This document shows, piece after piece, positions 1-8,807 of a stretch of DNA of 38,362 bases. The stretch is taken from positions 1 to 38,362 of the forward strand of contig CAUJDL010000029.1 in NCBI GenBank assembly GCA_963169635.1, in the 5' to 3' direction. The DNA is from Bacteroidota bacterium (lineage in GTDB: Bacteria; Bacteroidota; Bacteroidia; Chitinophagales; Chitinophagaceae). Numbering within the stretch: the stretch's first letter is position 1; each line of letters begins with the position of its first letter. A model generated the notes under the pieces. The model did no database searches and was not told where the DNA came from. It was given only the letters and a program-made list of their open reading frames with translations. A program made the translations under genes and the position numbers.

Positions 1-99
1 AAATACAGTTTTTTCAAATACATCTATTGTATTACAGGCTGTAAAAAAATTTAATAAAACTATTATTGTTGTTATATATATTAATCTAACCTTTTTCAT
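1..99 (-). CDS. gldH: GldH-like gliding motility lipoprotein, N-terminal fragment
   Basis: The first 33 codons of a minus-strand gene that runs off the left edge of the window. They encode a hydrophobic signal peptide ending in the lipobox FFTAC (lipid-modified Cys22), followed by NTIDVFEKTVF. A Cys followed a few residues later by DVFEK or DVYEK is typical of GldH, an envelope lipoprotein of the Bacteroidota gliding/T9SS gene set. The start codon lies 28 bp downstream of the yicC stop codon, so the two genes are probably co-transcribed. The assignment rests on the N-terminus alone. Another Bacteroidota lipoprotein is possible but less likely. Confidence 0.68.
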   Translation of the reverse strand, partial: MKKVRLIYITTIIVLLNFFTACNTIDVFEKTVF

Positions 100-127
100 T
101 CACTCAATATTAATGCTACTTATTATT

Positions 128-1003
128 TTATAAAACATTTAAAATTTGTTCTTTCATTTTTTCTAACTCGTCTTTCATTAATACAACAGTTTTTTGTATG
201 TCTGCATTATTGGCTTTACTGCCTGTAGTATTAATTTCTCTGCCAAACTCTTGCAAAATAAAAGATAGTTTTTTGCCTTTACTTTTTCCTGCTTCTGATA
301 AAATTGATTTAAAATAATTACAATGATTGGTTAGCCTTACTTGCTCTTCACTTATATCTATTTTTTCTATGTAGTAAATTAGTTCTTGCTCTAATCTATT
401 AGCATCATAATTTTCTTTTCCTACATATTCAGTTAATATTTTTTGCAGTCCTTCTTTTATTTTATTTCTTCTAAGAGGTGCTATTTCTTTGATTGTTTGT
501 TGATGTTCATCTATATTTTTTAAACAGTTTAATAAATCTGCTTCTATACTTTTTCCTTCTATTTTTCTATGCTCATTTAATTGTTTTACTACATCATCTA
601 ATAATACTGCAAATTGTTTCCATTCTTCTTCTTCCATAATTTCTGTAGAGTTTGCTACAATATCTGGTAGTCTTAAAATGGCTGTTAATAGTTGCTGTGT
701 ATCTGCATTTATCTCTTTAGCTACTTCTACAATACTGGTATAATATGTTTTTAATAAATCTGTATTGATAACTACAGGTTTATTAGTACCATTTTGTTTT
801 ATACTAATTACACATTCTATAGTACCTCTTTCTAAATGTTCACTTAAAAAATTACGTATATTAAATTCATAAGGTTTTAATACAGATGGTAGCATTAATC
901 TTAGTTCGAACTGTTTGCCATTTAACGATTTTAATTCTATTAAAAATGTTTTATCTGCAATAATCATTTCTGCTCTGCCATAACCTGTCATTGAATAAAG
1001 CAT
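128..1003 (-). CDS. yicC: YicC family endoribonuclease
   Basis: A 291-residue protein that starts with the family signature MLYSMTGYGRAE and ends in the conserved DUF1732 region (KLSFILQEFGREINTTGSKA, about residues 244-263). YicC proteins of about 290 residues are cytoplasmic endoribonucleases that act on small RNAs and mRNA; in E. coli YicC affects the RyhB sRNA. The length is full and both domains are intact. It lies 28 bp upstream of the gldH-like gene and 80 bp downstream of the esterase gene, all on the minus strand. The family call is secure. The in vivo substrate here is unknown. Confidence 0.93.
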   Translation of the reverse strand: MLYSMTGYGRAEMIIADKTFLIELKSLNGKQFELRLMLPSVLKPYEFNIRNFLSEHLERGTIECVISIKQNGTNKPVVINTDLLKTYYTSIVEVAKEINADTQQLLTAILRLPDIVANSTEIMEEEEWKQFAVLLDDVVKQLNEHRKIEGKSIEADLLNCLKNIDEHQQTIKEIAPLRRNKIKEGLQKILTEYVGKENYDANRLEQELIYYIEKIDISEEQVRLTNHCNYFKSILSEAGKSKGKKLSFILQEFGREINTTGSKANNADIQKTVVLMKDELEKMKEQILNVL

Positions 1004-1083
1004 AGTACCTATTTTAATTAGTAGCTAATAAAAAATATTATTTACTAATGATGTATAATTAATAAATTTTAAGTTGCGTATTT

Positions 1084-1815
1084 TTAAAACTTAGTTTCTA
1101 AAATATAAGGTAACATAGCTCTCCATGTAGGCCAATCATGATGAATATCTGGACCCCAAATATCTACATCGTGCCATATACCTTTATCCCAAAGTACTTG
1201 ACTAAATTTTTTATTTGCTTCTGGGTCTTCATAATTTCCACTTCCTGTAGCAATATGTATATGATGGCTTGCTTTTATTTTATCTAAATACCAACTATCG
1301 TTTAAATTAGGTATGTAATGGTATGGACTATTAAAGTATACTTGCTCATCCCAAAAGCCTTTTGTATAATCTGTTAAATCATAAACACCACTCATACTTA
1401 TACAACCATTAATAATATCTGGACGTTTTAAAAATAAATTCATACTATGTAATGCACCAAAGCTTGCACCACTTGTATAAATAAAAGTATCGGCACTTGT
1501 AGCTTTGCGTATATAAGGTATTACTTCATTAAATACATATTCATTAAACTGATTATGACGAATAGCTTTATGCTCTGGCAGCATTTCATTGTTTAGCCAA
1601 CTTTCGTTATTAATACTGTTAATACTAAATACCCTCAATTTACCACTATTAATTAATGGTGCTAAAGCATCTATCATTAAAAAGCGTTCGTACTCTAAAT
1701 AGTCTGCTGCAGCTGTAGGTACTAATAAAACTACAAAGCCTGTAGTACCATAAGAAACGATAGGCATTTCTTTATCTAACGATGGGCTATACCAAGTATC
1801 TGTAAACTTATTCAT
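1084..1815 (-). CDS. Alpha/beta-hydrolase esterase (esterase D-like, PF00756 type)
   Basis: A 243-residue protein without a signal peptide, so probably cytoplasmic. The nucleophile elbow G-A-S-F-G appears in YTSGASFGALHSMNL at about residue 117. A C-terminal HHDWPTWRAMLPYIL segment supplies the likely catalytic His, as in the putative esterase family that includes S-formylglutathione hydrolase and mycolyltransferase-like enzymes. The substrate cannot be read from the sequence. The gene stands alone between yicC and a secreted hypothetical protein on the same strand. The fold and hydrolase class are clear. The specific reaction is not. Confidence 0.8.
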   Translation of the reverse strand: MNKFTDTWYSPSLDKEMPIVSYGTTGFVVLLVPTAAADYLEYERFLMIDALAPLINSGKLRVFSINSINNESWLNNEMLPEHKAIRHNQFNEYVFNEVIPYIRKATSADTFIYTSGASFGALHSMNLFLKRPDIINGCISMSGVYDLTDYTKGFWDEQVYFNSPYHYIPNLNDSWYLDKIKASHHIHIATGSGNYEDPEANKKFSQVLWDKGIWHDVDIWGPDIHHDWPTWRAMLPYILETKF

Positions 1816-1922
1816 GTGATTATTTTAATAGTTGAAAATATTATTAAACTTATGTTCTTACAATGTTATGAATAAAAATTCAATTTTATTTTAGTTTGTA
1901 TAAATATCGTTTTAAAGCTTTT

Positions 1923-2498
1923 TTATTGCTTAAAAATATCTACAATTCTTTGTACTTTAAACTTCCAGTTGCCATATTCTCCTTTAATTACAGTATAAAG
2001 TACCTGACGTGCTATAATTATTTGCTCTGTATTTTGTGTGGTATCTATAACAGCAAACCTATGAGTAAGTGTACCATTCAGTAATTTAAAACTATCGTTA
2101 CCATCGTACCCATTTTTTAGTTTTTCATTACTAACAACTTCAGGAAATGTAATGGGCATTATTCTTTTATTTTCGTCAGATGCAATGGCTATTACAGTGC
2201 CTTTATTTTTTTTATCGTCTAATACAATATATACTACCAAATCATTAAAGCCATCTTTATTTAAATCGTCTATTTCTGCACCATATACTTTTCCTTTAAT
2301 GTCTATGTTTATTTCGTCTAAAACTTCTTCAAACCCAATAGGGCTAATACGTAAAGTATTTTTTGTAGCAGATTTATTACTACATAAAATTCTAAAACCA
2401 TTTTTACCTATTTTAACAGTAGTATCAAATTTATTTTTTTGAGCATGAGCATTTGTAAAAATAAATAGCGTAGCAATGAAAAGAAATATTTTATACAT
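1923..2498 (-). CDS. Secreted hypothetical protein with FG-GAP-like Asp-rich loop
   Basis: A 191-residue protein with a clear signal peptide (MYKIFLFIATLFIFTNAHAQ, cleavage after Ala-His-Ala), so periplasmic or exported. The motif DDLNKDGFNDLVVYI at about residues 77-91 is the DxNxDGxxD calcium-loop type found in FG-GAP/VCBS or dockerin-like repeats. Only one copy is seen, so this is not a full propeller. No enzyme motif is recognised. It follows tRNA-Lys by about 60 bp on the same strand. The function is unknown. Confidence 0.72.
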   Translation of the reverse strand: MYKIFLFIATLFIFTNAHAQKNKFDTTVKIGKNGFRILCSNKSATKNTLRISPIGFEEVLDEINIDIKGKVYGAEIDDLNKDGFNDLVVYIVLDDKKNKGTVIAIASDENKRIMPITFPEVVSNEKLKNGYDGNDSFKLLNGTLTHRFAVIDTTQNTEQIIIARQVLYTVIKGEYGNWKFKVQRIVDIFKQ

Positions 2499-2560
2499 AA
2501 TAGGTTTTAAGTTTAAGCTAAAATTTAGTATTCAATAAAATAGTTTTTAAAAATATTTTG

Positions 2561-2633
2561 TGACCCCTCAGGGACTCGAACCCTGGGCCTACTGATTAAG
2601 AGTCAGTAGCTCTACCAACTGAGCTAAGGAGTC
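2561..2633 (-). tRNA. tRNA-Lys(CTT)
   Basis: A 73-nt cloverleaf on the minus strand. The acceptor stem pairs GACTCCT with AGGGGTC (one G-T wobble), with discriminator A. The D arm is GCTCAGTTGGTAGAGC and the anticodon loop CTCTTAA gives anticodon CTT. The T arm is CAGGG-TTCGAGT-CCCTG. No 3' CCA is encoded, as is usual in this phylum. Confidence 0.95.
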
Positions 2634-2743
2634 TAATTATTTAGTGTGTAAAAATAAGAACAATTTAGTTTTACGATTTTTTATAAATAAATACTTACTT
2701 ATTTAAAAAAAATATATCTTGCTGCTTATTAAAACTTCAATTT

Positions 2744-2914
2744 ATGTCTCATACTAATGCAGAAGGCAATTCTAAAAATTTTACATTAACTGCCATTTCA
2801 TCTTTTGTAGTTGTATTTATTTTTTTAGTTTTATTTAGTCGTTGTCATGGCGATTATCATCCTGGTCATTCAGGTGAACATCATAGCACACCAGCTGTAG
2901 AAAAGGCACACTAA
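2744..2914 (+). CDS. Small His-rich single-pass membrane protein
   Basis: A 56-residue reading frame, ATG to TAA. It consists of a polar N-terminus, one transmembrane segment at about residues 15-32 (AISSFVVVFIFLVLF), then a short tail with Cys34 and His35, 39, 42, 46, 47 and 56. The seven histidines with one Cys suggest metal or haem contact at the membrane face, but this is inference. It is the only plus-strand gene in this stretch and ends 14 bp before the convergent nadE stop codon. I do not recognise the family. Reality is supported by the coherent membrane topology and filled intergenic space rather than by homology. Confidence 0.6.
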   Translation: MSHTNAEGNSKNFTLTAISSFVVVFIFLVLFSRCHGDYHPGHSGEHHSTPAVEKAH

Positions 2915-2928
2915 TAAATTTTGTTGTA

Positions 2929-4599
2929 TTAATATTTACCAACAATAGGCATTTTTCTGCCTACACCAAATGCTTTAGGACTAATACGAATTATTGGACA
3001 AAACTGATGTCGTTTGTATTCGCTAATGTTTACAAGCCTTAAAATTTTTGCTACTAAATTACTATCAAACCCTAAAGCTTCTATAGCTGTTTGGTTTAAA
3101 TTCATTTCAATATATTGATACAATATTTTATCTAAAACCTCATAATCTGGTAAGCTGTCACTATCTTTTTGGTTAGGTCTTAACTCTGCACTTGGTGGTT
3201 TTGTAATAATATTTTGTGGTATAATTTCTTGCTCTCTATTAATATATTTTGCTAAAGCATATACTTGCAATTTATAACAATCGCCAAGAATACTTAAGCC
3301 ACCAGCCATATCACCATATAATGTGCCATAGCCTGTAGCTAACTCACTTTTATTGCTTGTATTTAATAATATATAGCCAAGTTTATTACTAATAGCCATT
3401 AATAAATTTCCACGAACCCTGCTTTGTATATTTTCTTCTGCAATACTAAAAGGCAAATCTTTAAATACAGGTTTTAAAGCAGATAAAAAGCTTTCATAAA
3501 TTGTATTAATAGGAATAATATCATAAGTAGTTTGTAAATTTTTACTTAGTTGCACAGCATCTTGCACACTATGTTCAGAGCTATATAATGATGGCATTAA
3601 AACTGCATGAACATTTTCTGCACCTAATGCTTTTGTTGCTAAGGCTACTACAACTGCACTATCTATACCTCCACTACTACCTACAATAGCTTTTTTAAAA
3701 TTCATTTTAGCAAAATAATCTTGAATGCCTACTATTAATGCATTGTAGATATAATCTAAGTTTAATTGCTCATTTAAAGTTTGTGGTATTAATGCTTCAT
3801 TAATTACTAAATTATTGTTTGTGGTATTTGCAGAAATATCATCATCTGCAATTTCTACAAAATCTACTACTTCTTTAAATGCAGCAAATTCTTTTATTAA
3901 GTTAGCATTTTTATCAAACACAAGGCTAGAGCCATCAAACACAATTTCTGTTTGGCAGCCTACTGCATTACAATATACAAGTGGCAATTTGTATTTTAAT
4001 ACATTGGCTTTAATAATTGCTTTTCTTTCTTCAATTTGTGTATAATCAAAAGGGCTGGCACTTAAATTAATAATTATATTGGGTTGTTGTTTTATTAATT
4101 CATCCATTGGCGATAAACGATACAATGGAGTATCAGTAATATTCCAAATATCTTCACAAATAGTAATGGCTAATTTCTTTCCTTTAAATTCAATTACATT
4201 CCATTCAAATGCTGGTTCAAAATATCTATATTCATCAAACACATCATAAGTAGGTAATAATGTTTTATGTATTACTGCTTTAACATCTTTATTGTATAAA
4301 AAGTAGGCAGCATTAAATAATTTTTTTCCTTTATTAGTATTGTTAAATGCAGGAGAGCCAATAATTACACCAATATTATCAGTATATTGTTTTATTTTTT
4401 CAATAGCATTATAACAGTTATTGATAAAACTATCAAACACCAATAAATCTTTTGGAGGATAACCACAAACAGAGAGTTCACTAAAAACAATTAAATCGGC
4501 AGCAGCATTTTTAGCAAGCTGTATTGCCTCAATAATTTTAGAAACATTTTGTTCAATATTTCCTATATGATAATTCTGTTGAGCCAAAAATATTTTCAT
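2929..4599 (-). CDS. nadE: Glutamine-dependent NAD+ synthetase
   Basis: A 556-residue two-domain enzyme that converts nicotinate adenine dinucleotide to NAD+ using ATP and glutamine-derived ammonia. The N-terminal nitrilase-type glutaminase shows the triad Glu41 (FSELS), Lys112 (HKTLLPTY) and Cys148 (TICEDIW). The C-terminal synthetase carries the PP-loop SSGGIDS at about residues 308-314 and the conserved TSNKSELATGYGTLYGDMAGG. Length and domain order match the usual single-chain bacterial NadE. A possible -7 element, TAccTTTa on the minus strand (4619-4626), lies 19 bp upstream of the start codon. Confidence 0.97.
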   Translation of the reverse strand: MKIFLAQQNYHIGNIEQNVSKIIEAIQLAKNAAADLIVFSELSVCGYPPKDLLVFDSFINNCYNAIEKIKQYTDNIGVIIGSPAFNNTNKGKKLFNAAYFLYNKDVKAVIHKTLLPTYDVFDEYRYFEPAFEWNVIEFKGKKLAITICEDIWNITDTPLYRLSPMDELIKQQPNIIINLSASPFDYTQIEERKAIIKANVLKYKLPLVYCNAVGCQTEIVFDGSSLVFDKNANLIKEFAAFKEVVDFVEIADDDISANTTNNNLVINEALIPQTLNEQLNLDYIYNALIVGIQDYFAKMNFKKAIVGSSGGIDSAVVVALATKALGAENVHAVLMPSLYSSEHSVQDAVQLSKNLQTTYDIIPINTIYESFLSALKPVFKDLPFSIAEENIQSRVRGNLLMAISNKLGYILLNTSNKSELATGYGTLYGDMAGGLSILGDCYKLQVYALAKYINREQEIIPQNIITKPPSAELRPNQKDSDSLPDYEVLDKILYQYIEMNLNQTAIEALGFDSNLVAKILRLVNISEYKRHQFCPIIRISPKAFGVGRKMPIVGKY

Positions 4600-4811
4600 G
4601 TACTAAATTTCAATCGTGTAAAGGTATTATTGTTTTGTTGTTGTTAAAAACATTCTATCAAATTCTTGTTAAACCTATTGACAAAAATGCTACATATTTA
4701 ACGAAGCAATATCTTTACCTTTTTAAGTGTTGTTGCTATACTTAATATTTTATGTTTAAAGTTAAATTAGTATAGCTTTATTGAATCAATCAATTTTAAA
4801 AAGTTTTATTA

Positions 4812-5915
4812 ATGAAAAAATATTTATTCATTATTATAGCAGTAGTTAGTATTGTATCTTGTAAAACAAAAGAAAATGGCAGTTTTACTGTAAGTGGTAA
4901 AATACTGAATGCTTCGTCAGATAAAGTAATGTTAGAAGAAATACCATTTGGTGCACAAAAATCTATTGTAATAGACTCTGCTACCTTAAAGAATAATAGT
5001 TTTAACTTAAAAGGTATAGCACCAGATGAAAGATTATTTGCATTAACTATTCATAATGGACCTCAAGTAATTTTGGTAAATGATAGTAAAGAAATAGAAG
5101 TTGTATTAGATGTAAATAATTATAAAAACTACGAAATTAAAGGCTCTAAAGCTTCTAGCTCATTAAAAGATTTATTTACAGAGTACGATGAGCAATTTAC
5201 TAAAGTAAAAAATGCTTATATTCTTTTAGACTCTTTACAAGAGCATAATGCTAATGATAGTACACTTACACTTCATGCTCTTCAAAGAGATAATGAAGTG
5301 GAAAAATTAAGTACAATTATTACCAACTTTGTTAATAAAACAGAAAGCCCTGCTGCATGCTTGCAAGCACTTGGTATGGCTACAAGAAGCATGTCTTTAG
5401 AAGATTTGCAAAACTTAGCAAATAAGGCTTTAACCAAATTTAAAAACAATGGAAATATTCAGCAGTTTGCTGCTATGCTTAAAGGCAATGAATATCCATT
5501 ATTAAATAAACAAGCTCCTGAAATTGCTTTAAAAACACCTGATGGTAAAACTGTAAAACTGAGTGATTATAAAGGTAAATATGTATTAGTAGATTTTTGG
5601 GCAAGTTGGTGTAAACCATGCAGACAAGAAAATCCTAATGTAGTAAATGCTTATAATAAGTATAAAGATAAAAACTTTACAATACTTGGTGTATCATTAG
5701 ATAGCGATAAACAAAGTTGGATAGATGCTATTGCAAAAGATAATCTTACATGGACCCACATCAGCGATTTATTACAATGGGAAACACCATTAGTAAACAT
5801 TTATCAGTTTGATGGTATTCCTTTTAATGTATTGATAGATCCTTCTGGTAAAATTATTGCTACAGGTTTAAGAGGCGATGCATTAGATAAAAAGTTATCG
5901 CAAATTTTACATTAA
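4812..5915 (+). CDS. TlpA-like thiol-disulfide lipoprotein with DUF4369-like N-terminus
   Basis: A 367-residue lipoprotein. The lipobox is SIVSCKT (Cys17), so it is anchored in the envelope. Residues about 24-120 form a beta-rich region (FTVSGKILNASSDKVMLEE) of the DUF4369 type common in Bacteroidota. A TlpA/AhpC-TSA thioredoxin fold follows from about residue 228, with the active site WASWCKPCRQE (Cys267, Cys270). It probably acts as a periplasmic thiol reductase for cytochrome c maturation or general disulfide handling. It is a single-gene unit between convergent or divergent neighbours. Similar proteins occur in many copies per genome, so the exact partner is unknown. Confidence 0.9.
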   Translation: MKKYLFIIIAVVSIVSCKTKENGSFTVSGKILNASSDKVMLEEIPFGAQKSIVIDSATLKNNSFNLKGIAPDERLFALTIHNGPQVILVNDSKEIEVVLDVNNYKNYEIKGSKASSSLKDLFTEYDEQFTKVKNAYILLDSLQEHNANDSTLTLHALQRDNEVEKLSTIITNFVNKTESPAACLQALGMATRSMSLEDLQNLANKALTKFKNNGNIQQFAAMLKGNEYPLLNKQAPEIALKTPDGKTVKLSDYKGKYVLVDFWASWCKPCRQENPNVVNAYNKYKDKNFTILGVSLDSDKQSWIDAIAKDNLTWTHISDLLQWETPLVNIYQFDGIPFNVLIDPSGKIIATGLRGDALDKKLSQILH

Positions 5916-5953
5916 AAATTACTGTTTAATATACTTATTCAGCAGCAGTATTA

Positions 5954-6571
5954 TCAATCTAAAATTGATGATACTGCTGTAGCTATTAGCTGATTATTTT
6001 GCATCACTATTTTACCATGATGTAACCAATTTATTTCATTAGCTGTATCAATAATTATCGGCATTCTTTTTTTAGTGTTATGAATTTTGCTCATTAGCTC
6101 ATTGGCTTCTGTTGTTAAAATTGTGTATGTATTTATTATTTCGCCAGTTAGTTTATCTACCCACTCACTCCAAAGTGCAGCAAATGCAAAAGGTGTATTG
6201 TTAGGTAACGATAGTTTGTATGGTTGTTTTTGTTTTCCTTTATCATCTAACCATTGCCACTCAAAAAAACTATCTGCTAGTACCAAACATCTATTATTTA
6301 CTACATTTTTAAAACTAGGTTTTTCGTGTATGGTTTCAATTTTTGCATTTAGTGTACTTTTTCTTATAGTATTATCTTTTGCCCAAAAAGGAATAAGCCC
6401 CCAATAAAAAAATTGAATTTCATTAATATGTTGATGAGTAATGATAGGTGTTTTAGGAAACTGAAAGCCATTATAAATTGATGAAGTTAATAAACTATCC
6501 TGCTTACAACTTGCATTAAAACGATGTTGCAATGTTTGTGCTGATGATGATTGCTGAAAATAAAAGCACAT
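5954..6571 (-). CDS. SRAP (SOS response-associated peptidase, HMCES/YedK family)
   Basis: A 205-residue protein that covalently protects abasic sites in single-stranded DNA. I place the start at the internal ATG at 6571 because the family needs Cys at position 2 after Met removal. This gives MCFYFQQ with Cys2, and the start falls just 2 bp after the polymerase stop codon. Other active-site residues are visible: Asn75 (STLNAKIET), Glu104 (SFFEW) and His164 (KIHNTKKRMP). The usual MCGR opening is MCFY here. It is the last gene of the umuD-umuC-SRAP operon, so SOS induction is likely. Confidence 0.92.
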   Translation of the reverse strand: MCFYFQQSSSAQTLQHRFNASCKQDSLLTSSIYNGFQFPKTPIITHQHINEIQFFYWGLIPFWAKDNTIRKSTLNAKIETIHEKPSFKNVVNNRCLVLADSFFEWQWLDDKGKQKQPYKLSLPNNTPFAFAALWSEWVDKLTGEIINTYTILTTEANELMSKIHNTKKRMPIIIDTANEINWLHHGKIVMQNNQLIATAVSSILD

Positions 6572-6573
6572 AG

Positions 6574-7836
6574 TTAAACATTTATAGTGATGATATCGCT
6601 TAAGGCTGTAGTATAACGTGGCGATAGTTTTTCTTGCCTCATTTTCCAAATACGTGATAGGTCTTGAGAGGCAATACGAATTTTTTGTTGTCCAAACTGT
6701 ACATTAATATTATCTACAGCTTTCATTAGCGAAATATGTCGTTTATCTCTTGTTTCAAAAAGTGTTGTTTGTTCAATTTCTTCAGGTGTAAAATCTTGTA
6801 CAATTACTCCTGCTTTTTTATATGCATAACCATGTTTAAAAATTTGCTTTAAAGCCCTTGTAGCAAATTGTACAATCTCTATACTAGAGTTGGTAGCAAA
6901 AGGCAGTTGTACTACAATATTTCTGTTGTATTGAGGCAAATCTTTTCTATGCCCATTGGTATGAATAAAAACCATTAATGAGTTGCAACAAGATTTTTGT
7001 TTGCGTAGTTTTTCGGCACAAGAATTTGCAAATGTGGCTATACGTTCATTTAGTTGTTTAAGTTCTGTATAATTGGTTTCAAAACTTCTTGTGGTAGCAA
7101 TACTTTTTTTAGCTTGTGTTTCTTCAAGGTCAAGAGTAGGTTTGCCTTGTAAATCATATTTTAATCTAAGTCCTACTATGGCCATATTTTTCTTTATCCA
7201 CTCGTCTGATAGTTGTGTAAAATCGTAAGCTGTAAAAACATGTTGAGCATGTAATCGTTTGGTATGTTGTTTTCCAATACCCCAAACATCTTCAACTTTA
7301 AGCCACTTTAAAGCCTTAATACGTTTTTCTTCAGTATCAATAATGTAAACACCTTTTAATTTATCAGAAAATTTTTTGGCAATTTTATTGGCTAATTTAG
7401 ATAAAGCTTTTGTTGGTGCTATACCAATACTAATAGGTATGCCTGTCCACTTAATTACTTTATGGCGTATTTGCTCTGCATATTGTTGTAAACTAAAATA
7501 ATGGTTAAACCCTTGTAGTTTTAAAAAACATTCATCAATACTATAAATTTCTATTTCAGGAGAGTAGTCTGCAAGAATAGTCATTACCCGATTACTCATA
7601 TCGCCATATAAAGCAAAGTTGGCAGAAAATACATGAACATGATGTTGCTTAAATTGTTCTTCATATTCAAATGCAGGAGCACCCATTGGAATACCAACTG
7701 CTTTAGCCTCATTGCTACGAGCAATAACACAACCATCGTTATTAGATAATACTACAATAGGTTGTCCATTTAAATCAGGACGAAATACTCTTTCGCAAGA
7801 AGCATAAAAATTATTACAATCAATTAAAGCAAACAT
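6574..7836 (-). CDS. umuC: Y-family translesion DNA polymerase (UmuC type)
   Basis: A 420-residue error-prone DNA polymerase, the catalytic subunit of a Pol V-like enzyme. The catalytic acidic residues are visible: Asp6 in [12 protein letters not shown], and Asp101/Glu102 in [10 protein letters not shown]. The UmuC-specific stretch [14 protein letters not shown] follows the first motif. A helix-hairpin-helix region ([17 protein letters not shown]) and the little-finger domain follow to the C-terminus. The length matches UmuC (about 420 residues). The start lies 3 bp downstream of the UmuD-like gene stop, and the stop is 2 bp before the SRAP start, so translation is probably coupled. Confidence 0.96.
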   Translation of the reverse strand: MFALIDCNNFYASCERVFRPDLNGQPIVVLSNNDGCVIARSNEAKAVGIPMGAPAFEYEEQFKQHHVHVFSANFALYGDMSNRVMTILADYSPEIEIYSIDECFLKLQGFNHYFSLQQYAEQIRHKVIKWTGIPISIGIAPTKALSKLANKIAKKFSDKLKGVYIIDTEEKRIKALKWLKVEDVWGIGKQHTKRLHAQHVFTAYDFTQLSDEWIKKNMAIVGLRLKYDLQGKPTLDLEETQAKKSIATTRSFETNYTELKQLNERIATFANSCAEKLRKQKSCCNSLMVFIHTNGHRKDLPQYNRNIVVQLPFATNSSIEIVQFATRALKQIFKHGYAYKKAGVIVQDFTPEEIEQTTLFETRDKRHISLMKAVDNINVQFGQQKIRIASQDLSRIWKMRQEKLSPRYTTALSDIITINV

Positions 7837-7839
7837 ATT

Positions 7840-8289
7840 TTACACATTTTTAATTACGTGAGTAACAATACCCCAAATTAAGAAATCATTTTCTTTGCTT
7901 ACCTTAATTGACTGGTAGTTTTCATTTTCAGGCATAAGCCAAACTTCTTGCTTCAATATTTTAATACGCTTTGCTGTAAATTCACCATCAATATAACAAA
8001 CAGCAATTTTACCATTTGATGGTTCAACACTTCGGTCTATAATTAATAAATCGCCATCATTTATTCCTGCATTAATTAAAGAAACTCCTTTTACTCGTCC
8101 ATAAAATGTTGCAGCAGGATTTTTAATTAAATGTTTATTTAAATCTATACTTAAATCTATAAAATCTAATGCTGGAGAGGGAAATCCTGCACTAATAGCA
8201 CTATTGATAAATGGCAATTCAAGAGATGTTTCGGTATTTGCCGAAAAAATATCTATCATGCTACCTGTATGTAATTGTAATGGAGTCAT
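7840..8289 (-). CDS. umuD: UmuD-like S24 autopeptidase
   Basis: A 149-residue protein of the LexA/UmuD S24 family that self-cleaves on RecA filaments and then partners UmuC. The cleavage site is Ala34-Gly35 in SAGFPSPA. The Ser70/Lys107 dyad (KGVSLINAGI and FTAKRIK) has the same spacing as E. coli UmuD (cleavage site to Ser 36, Ser to Lys 37). There is no N-terminal winged-helix DNA-binding domain, so it is not LexA. The residue before the catalytic Ser is Val rather than the usual Asp. AAGAGGA about 10 nt upstream is a plausible ribosome-binding site and supports the first ATG. Confidence 0.93.
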   Translation of the reverse strand: MTPLQLHTGSMIDIFSANTETSLELPFINSAISAGFPSPALDFIDLSIDLNKHLIKNPAATFYGRVKGVSLINAGINDGDLLIIDRSVEPSNGKIAVCYIDGEFTAKRIKILKQEVWLMPENENYQSIKVSKENDFLIWGIVTHVIKNV

Positions 8290-8313
8290 TTTTATTCTAT
8301 CCTCTTACCGAAA
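8229..8313. promoter_or_regulatory. Candidate SOS operator repeats at the umuD start
   Basis: TTTCGG (8229-8234) and CCGAAA (8241-8246) form an inverted repeat with a 6-nt spacer inside the umuD N-terminal codons. TACCGAAA (8306-8313), the reverse complement of TTTCGGTA (8229-8236), lies just upstream of the start codon. Repeated copies of one octamer around the start of a damage-inducible operon could be repressor sites. The in-gene palindrome may equally be a coding accident. No LexA gene is present in the window to compare with. Confidence 0.25.
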
Positions 8314-8396
8314 TTAGAGCTAAGTTATCATATAATGCTATGCTAATTTATTGTTGCTATAGCATTAAAGTATATTTAACTATCCGCAAATTTTAA

Positions 8397-8631
8397 TATA
8401 CAGCATTAATAATCAGCTATTTATATTAAAGTAGTTTTTTAATTGTCCTAATAAATATTTGGAGTAAAAAATTATTTTTTTCTTTTTAGTAATAAAAAAT
8501 ATTGAAGTTTAAAAACAAGTTTCATCATAAAAATATTGGCAAAAATCTATAAATATTTAAAAGATGATAGCAGATTTATAGTAAAACTTTTCAAGTAATC
8601 AGAAAATATCAAAAAAAATCTTTTCAAGAAT
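8397..8631. other. AT-rich intergenic region without a gene
   Basis: This stretch separates the umuD operon from the promoter of the tRNA-tuf cluster. It is extremely AT-rich, has stops in all frames at short intervals, and shows no convincing ORF, hairpin or RNA gene. Confidence 0.6.
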
Positions 8632-8661
8632 TTTGTTGATATTAGTTTTCCATTACCTTTG
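8632..8661 (+). promoter_or_regulatory. Bacteroidota-type promoter of the tRNA-tuf cluster
   Basis: An exact -7 box TACCTTTG (TAnnTTTG) at 8654-8661 is preceded, 18 bp away, by TTTG at 8632-8635, the -33 element of the primary Bacteroidota sigma factor. It lies 47 bp upstream of the first tRNA and is the best promoter match in the window, as expected for a highly expressed operon. Confidence 0.75.
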
Positions 8662-8707
8662 CCGTCCCGAAAAAAGGGTTATAGTTCTTTGTGTATAGTA
8701 TTATAAT

Positions 8708-8780
8708 GCCACTTTAGCTCAGTTGGTAGAGCAGCTGATTTGTAATCAGCAGGTCGTTGGTTCGAGTCCGACAAGTGGCT
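8708..8780 (+). tRNA. tRNA-Thr(TGT)
   Basis: The acceptor stem pairs GCCACTT with AAGTGGC. The D arm is GCTCAGTTGGTAGAGC, the anticodon stem GCTGA/TCAGC, and the loop TTTGTAA gives anticodon TGT. It is the first of four tRNAs transcribed towards tuf. Confidence 0.95.
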
Positions 8781-8807
8781 CATAAATACTTTTAAAGTAA
8801 ATTAAGG

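Noticed and set aside
1896-2442. Plus-strand open frames opposite the secreted hypothetical protein
   Set aside because: They have no plausible protein character and mirror a minus-strand gene with a clear signal peptide.
4678-4710. A TTGACA word upstream of the TlpA-like gene as a sigma-70 promoter
   Set aside because: Bacteroidota use TTG/TAnnTTTG promoters, and no matching downstream element exists at the right distance.
6572-6649. N-terminal extension of the SRAP protein
   Set aside because: It overlaps the end of umuC in another frame and would bury the essential Cys2. The ATG at 6571 is the sensible start.
7840-8289. The S24 peptidase as LexA
   Set aside because: There is no N-terminal DNA-binding domain. 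The size, AGFPSPA cleavage site and umuC partner fit UmuD.
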